DNA of 10,397 bases from Methanobacteriota archaeon (GTDB taxonomy: Archaea > Halobacteriota > Syntropharchaeia > DAOWMC01), in contig DAOWMC010000017.1 of NCBI GenBank assembly GCA_030643285.1, positions 1 to 10,397 on the forward strand, read 5' to 3'. Numbering within the stretch: the stretch's first letter is position 1; each line of letters opens with the position of its first letter. Below, piece after piece: positions 7,083 through 10,397 of this stretch. The position numbers were made by a program, and so were the translations under genes. The notes under the pieces are model-generated. The model worked only from the letters and a program-made list of their open reading frames with translations. It was not told the origin of the DNA and ran no database searches.

Positions 7083-7103
7083 TATAGGAAACTTACTTAA
7101 AAA
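7083..7103 (+). promoter_or_regulatory. Candidate purA promoter, second copy of the 21-bp direct repeat
   Basis: TATAGGA, 5 nt, then ACTTAAAAA. CTTAAAAAC (7096-7104) would serve as the TATA box, giving a start near 7125 and a leader of roughly 35-40 nt. That leader would carry the two mini reading frames and the GGAG motif. The upstream half, TATAGGA, may be part of a regulator site, since it is repeated together with the TATA box. Confidence 0.45.
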
Positions 7104-7130
7104 CATGCATTGATAAGTTTTAAGTTCAAA

Positions 7131-7162
7131 ATGGGGGATTATAGGTAATGGAGTTTAGATAA
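7131..7162 (+). other. Two tandem mini reading frames in the purA leader
   Basis: ATG GGG GAT TAT AGG TAA (7131-7148) codes for MGDYR. Its stop overlaps the next start as TAATG. ATG GAG TTT AGA TAA (7148-7162) codes for MEFR, and its stop overlaps the purA ATG again as TAATG. Each overlap is one base. A ribosome starting upstream could reinitiate stepwise into purA. No evidence of translation is available from sequence alone. Confidence 0.35.
7150..7153 (+). promoter_or_regulatory. Shine-Dalgarno motif GGAG for purA
   Basis: GGAG lies 8 nt before the ATG at 7162 and supports that start. It overlaps the start of the second mini reading frame. Confidence 0.6.
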
Positions 7163-8169
7163 TGGGATGCACGATAATGGTTGGAGGGCTCTTTGGAGAT
7201 GAGGGTAAAGGAAAAATTGTTGCCCATGTTGCATGTTTTGACAAACCATCAATAATTGCAAGAGGGGGTGTGGGACCTAATGCGGGTCACACCGTGATAG
7301 TTGGCGATAAAAGGTATGGAATCAGAATGATCCCTTCCGGGTTCGTGCATAAAGATACACGCCTTCTTATAGGAGCAGGTGTTCTGGTCGATCCGAATGT
7401 CTTTTTGGGTGAAGTATCTTCGCTCGACGTTAAAGGGCGGGTTTTTGTCGATAAACGTTGCTCTATAATTGAGGAAAAACACATAGTGCAGGACAAGGGA
7501 AGTTCCCACCTGTTTAAAAAAATCGGATCAACAGGAACAGGTTGCGGTCCCGCAAATGAAGAGAGGGTTAGAAGAACTGCAAAACAGGCAAAGGACATAG
7601 AGGATTTGCAGGCTTTTTTAACAGATGTTCCCCTTGAGATTAATGAAGCCCTCGATAAAGGTGAAAATGTTATGATTGAGGGAACCCAGGGCTTTGGCAT
7701 ATCGCTCTACTATGGGACGTATCCGTTTGTAACGTCAAAAGACACTTCTGCATCTCAGATGGCTGCTGATGTTGGCATTGGTCCATCCAGGGTTGATGAT
7801 GTCATTGTTGTTTTCAAATCTTTTCCAACGCGTGTTGGAAGTGGGCCATTTGAAACAGAGATGACCCCTGAAGAGGCAAATGGTCTGGGTATAGAGGAGT
7901 TTGGAACGGTGACTGGCAGACCAAGACGCATAGGGATGTGGGATGGAAAAATGGCAAAGTACTCTGCAATGATAAACGGAGCGACCCAGATAGCGCTTAC
8001 AGGTTTGGATAAGATAGATCCGGCCTGCAAAGGTATCACTGATTATGATAAGCTGAGTACAAAGGTTAAGGAATTTGTTGAAAGTGCACAAAAAGATGTT
8101 GGTGTGCCCTTCACACTGCTATCTACCGGGCCTGAAATATCCGAAATAATCGATTTGAGGGGAAATTAA
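7162..8169 (+). CDS. purA: Adenylosuccinate synthetase, short archaeal form
   Basis: Cytosolic enzyme joining IMP and aspartate with GTP to give adenylosuccinate, the first committed step from IMP to AMP. Motifs: FGDEGKGK at 11-18 with the catalytic aspartate 13, [10 protein letters not shown] at 35-44 with the catalytic histidine 43, [10 protein letters not shown] at 122-131, EGTQG at 173-177, [11 protein letters not shown] at 188-198, [13 protein letters not shown] at 249-261 and TGLDKID at 280-286. At 335 residues it matches the archaeal short type of about 340, not the bacterial form of about 430; this is normal for archaea, not a truncation. The usual QWGDEG reads LFGDEG here. gatC follows after 5 nt, so the two are probably one operon. 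The leader is unusual, with a duplicated promoter block and two mini reading frames. Confidence 0.96.
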   Translation: MGCTIMVGGLFGDEGKGKIVAHVACFDKPSIIARGGVGPNAGHTVIVGDKRYGIRMIPSGFVHKDTRLLIGAGVLVDPNVFLGEVSSLDVKGRVFVDKRCSIIEEKHIVQDKGSSHLFKKIGSTGTGCGPANEERVRRTAKQAKDIEDLQAFLTDVPLEINEALDKGENVMIEGTQGFGISLYYGTYPFVTSKDTSASQMAADVGIGPSRVDDVIVVFKSFPTRVGSGPFETEMTPEEANGLGIEEFGTVTGRPRRIGMWDGKMAKYSAMINGATQIALTGLDKIDPACKGITDYDKLSTKVKEFVESAQKDVGVPFTLLSTGPEISEIIDLRGN

Positions 8170-8174
8170 GGATT

Positions 8175-8456
8175 ATGATAACAAAAAAAGATATAGAGCA
8201 TATGGGATGGCTTGCAAGAATAGACCTCACAGATAAGGAAAAAACGGAGTTTACCGGGCAGCTAAACTCGGTTCTGGAGTACTTTAACACGTTAGATGAG
8301 GTTGAGGCTGATGTTTCCCCGACACACCATGTTTTAGGGATTACAAATGTTTTTAGGGAGGATATTGCAAAAGAATCCTTGGACCAAAAATTAGTGCTTA
8401 AAAATGTTCGGAAAAAAGAAGGTTCATATATCAAAGGTCCAAGGATTAATCCTTAA
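8175..8456 (+). CDS. gatC: Asp-tRNA(Asn)/Glu-tRNA(Gln) amidotransferase subunit C
   Basis: Small subunit of the GatCAB complex, which amidates Asp on tRNA(Asn) (and Glu on tRNA(Gln) in bacteria). GatC wraps between GatA and GatB and stabilises them. The 93 residues show the family pattern: ITKKDIEHMGWLARIDLTDKE at the N-terminus, the helix QLNSVLEYFNTLDEVEADVSPT, GITNVFREDI at 56-64 and the C-terminal EGSYIKGPRI. It starts 5 nt after purA, with GAGGGG about 12 nt upstream inside the purA end. gatA and gatB do not follow here; a separate promoter and a winged-helix gene come next. The complex must therefore be encoded elsewhere, if it is complete. Confidence 0.93.
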   Translation: MITKKDIEHMGWLARIDLTDKEKTEFTGQLNSVLEYFNTLDEVEADVSPTHHVLGITNVFREDIAKESLDQKLVLKNVRKKEGSYIKGPRINP

Positions 8457-8466
8457 TAATTCATCA

Positions 8467-8520
8467 TAACAATCATTCCCTTCTGCGAAAGTTTTATATT
8501 GCTTAAGCAGATGATTGTTA
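8467..8520. repeat. Perfect 10-bp inverted repeat bracketing the winged-helix gene promoter
   Basis: TAACAATCAT (8467-8476) and ATGATTGTTA (8511-8520) are exact reverse complements with 34 nt between. The BRE and TATA box lie inside, and the right arm falls at the expected transcription start. This suits an operator with two half-sites. The palindrome GCTTAAGC (8501-8508) also lies between the arms. An RNA hairpin downstream of gatC is the alternative. Confidence 0.5.
8486..8500 (+). promoter_or_regulatory. BRE/TATA promoter of the winged-helix gene
   Basis: CGAAAG followed by TTTTATATT is close to the archaeal BRE plus TATA consensus and is the best promoter in the window. The start is expected near 8521, giving a leader of about 23 nt that carries the GGGGGT ribosome binding site. 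Confidence 0.65.
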
Positions 8521-8530
8521 AGTAAATACA

Positions 8531-8536
8531 GGGGGT
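8531..8536 (+). promoter_or_regulatory. Shine-Dalgarno motif GGGGGT before a TTG start
   Basis: GGGGGT lies 7 nt before the TTG at 8544. The nearby ATG at 8548 is in a frame that stops after 14 codons, so the motif decides for the TTG. Confidence 0.6.
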
Positions 8537-8543
8537 ATTACTT

Positions 8544-8741
8544 TTGAATGGACAAATTGGAGAAACCGCCGGAGAAATCTGGGATCTACTAGATAGCAAT
8601 GGTGAAGTAGGTATTAGCAAGCTGGCATCTGAAATCAATAAGCCGAACCCTGTTGTTTATATGGGGCTTGGATGGCTTGCAAGAGAAGACAAAGTAAACG
8701 TTGTTAAGAGTAAAAAGGGTACTAAAATCTCATTAAAATGA
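8544..8741 (+). CDS. Winged helix-turn-helix protein, DUF2582 type
   Basis: A 65-residue protein that reads as a single winged-helix domain of the DUF2582 kind common in archaea: MNGQIGETAGEIWDLLDSNGE forms helix 1, ISKLASEINKPNPVVYMGLGWLAREDKV the helix-turn-helix, and VNVVKSKKGTKISLK the wing. The pattern GETAGxIWxxL...GWLARExK is characteristic. Members are presumed small DNA-binding regulators, but targets are not known to me. The start is TTG with a good Shine-Dalgarno motif. The gene has its own strong promoter, bracketed by an inverted repeat, so self-regulation is an attractive inference. It ends 5 nt from the end of the convergent oxidoreductase gene. Confidence 0.85.
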   Translation: MNGQIGETAGEIWDLLDSNGEVGISKLASEINKPNPVVYMGLGWLAREDKVNVVKSKKGTKISLK

Positions 8742-8742
8742 G

Positions 8743-8748
8743 TTTTTT
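8743..8748 (+). terminator. T-run after the winged-helix gene
   Basis: Six T directly after the TGA stop, in GAGTTTTTTAG. Archaeal transcription often ends at such T-tracts without a hairpin. It overlaps the last codons of the convergent gene by only two bases. Confidence 0.3.
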
Positions 8749-10397
8749 AGTTTTCCCTTATGGGTATACCAGCTTCCCAACCTCTTAGTTTGTAATATTC
8801 TTCTAACATTGGTTTTAAATCGACAAGACTATCTTTACATGGGCCTTCCACATGGCTTTCGTGTGTAAAGCGCCTTGGTAATGTGTCATCTTTTTGTGAT
8901 ATGCCTTCCCGGATATTGAATAATCTCTGCAGGTCATATATTTTTTCACCCACGTTTACCATTTTAGCAATGTCAATTTCCACACCGGTAACCATAGAGA
9001 ATATCTTTGCAGTATATACAGGACCTTTACCCAGCCGGATTAATGGAAGCAGACAAACAACCGAAGAGTTCATAAAAGTCGTCCAATCCTGCATTATCTT
9101 AACAAGTTTTGCCTTCTTTTCTTCTGATTTTGGATCAAGCCTCTTTGGAAGGTCTAATGAAGAACATCCGAGCCCCATCTCTGCCAGAGCGACCATCCCC
9201 ATCATGTGACAGGCGCCCCGCATACCCGTTGAATAGGTCAGACCCATTCCCTTCAGGGCCCTCGGATCAAACATTGGAATCTCAAGACCTTTACAGTGCA
9301 TTGCTATTTCTTCTGCCCCAATCTTACCTGCTGCGATCCTGACACCATCAGCCAATACATCTCCAAATCCCTTACGACTACTTATATCTGATAAAAGTTC
9401 AAGCATACTTTCAGATCCCCATTCAAGTTCGATTCCGCCGAGCCCATCCTTGCTAACCAATCCACGTTCGTAACACTCCATTGAAAATGCAATGGCGTTA
9501 CCTGCAGAAAGTGTGTCCATCCCGAGTCTATTACACACATCATTTGCCTTTGCAACAAGTTCGAGGCTATCATTTAAGCACAAGGATCCAAACACACTGC
9601 AGGTCTCATATTCAGGTCCTCTCCCACTTAAACCTGCATAAGGACCTTTTGTTATCTCAACCACCCTTTTACAGGCCACCGGACAGTTGTAACAGGTTTC
9701 TCGCTTCTTTAAAATTGTCTTTGTCATTGTATGGCCATCCAGATTAACCGCCCCCTCAAAACTTCCCCTTGTAAAGTACTTTGTGGGAAGTGCACCAAGA
9801 AGATTAAGAGAAGCCGAAGCACCGCTTGCTGTTCCATTTTCAGCAAAGTCCTTCACAATAGGATTACGTTTTACCTGTTTTCTAATCTCTTTTGAGAGTT
9901 CATTCAACTCATCTTCTTTTGCAACCTCAACCTTGCCAGTCCCTCGAACCGAAATTGCCTTAAGATTTTTGGAACCCATCACACAACCCATACCGGTTCT
10001 TCCGGCAGCACCACCCTCATTCATTATAGCGGCAAATTTAACCAGGTTTTCACCTGCAGGACCTATACAGGAAACCCTTGTCTTTTTATCTTCAGAATCT
10101 TTTTTAATCCCTTCTTCTGTTTCAAAGCAATCCATCCCCCAAAAATCCTTTGCATCTTTTATCTCAACGTCATCGTCTTTGATTGAGATATAAACCGGGT
10201 GATCCGCCCGTCCTTCTATGATCATCGCATCAATCCCCGAGTATTTTAGTTCAGCCCCAAAATAACCGCCTGAAGTGGCCTGTCCATATATCCGGGTCAA
10301 TGGTGATTTTGCAGAAACCACATGCCTCCCTGAAAAGAGAGCTTTTGAACCGGTAACGGGACCTGTTGCAAATATAAGTTTATTATCCGGTGATAGG
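8747..10397 (-). CDS. Aldehyde:ferredoxin oxidoreductase family, N-terminus beyond the right edge
   Basis: Tungstopterin enzyme that oxidises aldehydes to carboxylic acids with ferredoxin as electron acceptor. 549 residues are visible. The frame continues through the GTG at 10321 to the edge, where it reads NKLIFATGPVTGSKALFSGR, the usual AOR N-terminal region, so about 55-70 residues are missing. Motifs: KSPLTRIYGQATSGGYFGAE; the cluster cysteines CYNCPVAC (9671-9694) and a fourth cysteine in SSVVC (9053-9055), which together fit the [4Fe-4S] ligands of AOR; RGPEYETCSVFGSLC; DPRALKGMGLTYSTGMRGACH near the pterin; and the C-terminal LPRRFTHE and LEEYYKLRGWEAGIP. All key features look intact. 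The substrate cannot be told; AOR paralogues differ in aldehyde preference. It is convergent with the winged-helix gene, so any co-transcribed partner lies upstream, outside the window. Confidence 0.95.
   Translation of the reverse strand, partial: LSPDNKLIFATGPVTGSKALFSGRHVVSAKSPLTRIYGQATSGGYFGAELKYSGIDAMIIEGRADHPVYISIKDDDVEIKDAKDFWGMDCFETEEGIKKDSEDKKTRVSCIGPAGENLVKFAAIMNEGGAAGRTGMGCVMGSKNLKAISVRGTGKVEVAKEDELNELSKEIRKQVKRNPIVKDFAENGTASGASASLNLLGALPTKYFTRGSFEGAVNLDGHTMTKTILKKRETCYNCPVACKRVVEITKGPYAGLSGRGPEYETCSVFGSLCLNDSLELVAKANDVCNRLGMDTLSAGNAIAFSMECYERGLVSKDGLGGIELEWGSESMLELLSDISSRKGFGDVLADGVRIAAGKIGAEEIAMHCKGLEIPMFDPRALKGMGLTYSTGMRGACHMMGMVALAEMGLGCSSLDLPKRLDPKSEEKKAKLVKIMQDWTTFMNSSVVCLLPLIRLGKGPVYTAKIFSMVTGVEIDIAKMVNVGEKIYDLQRLFNIREGISQKDDTLPRRFTHESHVEGPCKDSLVDLKPMLEEYYKLRGWEAGIPIREN

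Noticed and set aside
7249..8091. Several open frames antisense to purA
   Set aside because: They are shadows of the purA codons with no promoter, ribosome binding site or family motif.
8463..8520. Intrinsic terminator after gatC formed by the 10-bp inverted repeat
   Set aside because: The loop of 34 nt is long, there is no T-run after the right arm, and a promoter lies between the arms. An operator is the better reading.
9382..10193. Plus-strand frames inside the oxidoreductase gene
   Set aside because: They are antisense shadows of a well-supported AOR gene and have serine/proline-rich, unrecognisable translations.
10319..10321. GTG at 10321 as the true start of the oxidoreductase
   Set aside because: The frame continues upstream to the window edge with typical AOR sequence (IFATGPVTGSKALFSGR), so the start lies outside the window.

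Overview
The window looks like chromosomal DNA of an A+T-rich euryarchaeon. The strongest indicators are an archaeal EF-2 with the diphthamide-site loop, an adenylosuccinate synthetase of the short archaeal type (335 residues), DUF166 and DUF89 proteins of archaeal type, a GatC, a tungsten-type aldehyde:ferredoxin oxidoreductase, and promoters of TATA/BRE form. The EF-2 sequence reads like those of the Methanosarcina/ANME/Syntrophoarchaeum side of the Euryarchaeota. That placement is from memory of family sequences and is tentative.

Layout, left to right: a mechanosensitive channel of the MscS family (minus strand, running off the left edge) sits 9 nt downstream of EF-2 (minus) and is probably co-transcribed with it. 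A gene-poor stretch of about 430 nt upstream of EF-2 holds a 20-bp palindrome next to the EF-2 promoter, further inverted repeats, and a possible broken reading frame. A 65-residue protein of unknown function (plus) ends 4 nt from the end of argH (minus, argininosuccinate lyase). argH is divergent from a DUF166 gene (plus), and the 52-nt gap between them carries one near-symmetric TATA element placed exactly midway between the two start codons. Then come a DUF89 phosphatase-like gene (minus) and a stretch of about 415 nt with a 109-bp element bounded by inverted repeats and a duplicated promoter block. After these lie purA and gatC (plus, 5 nt apart) and a small winged-helix gene (DUF2582, plus) with its own promoter bracketed by a perfect inverted repeat. 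The window ends with the aldehyde:ferredoxin oxidoreductase gene (minus), which runs off the right edge.

The genes are mostly housekeeping: translation (EF-2, GatC), arginine synthesis (ArgH), purine synthesis (PurA), osmotic release (MscS), metabolite repair (DUF89) and ferredoxin-linked aldehyde oxidation (AOR). No CRISPR array, rRNA, tRNA, phage or defence locus was recognised. The more unusual content is in the intergenic DNA. Four genes have a TATA box 26-28 nt from the start codon, which implies leaderless mRNAs. Three others have a longer leader with a Shine-Dalgarno motif. The purA leader carries two tiny reading frames linked by TAATG overlaps. No confident new system is seen; the best leads are the regulatory arrangements of purA, of argH/DUF166 and of the winged-helix gene.
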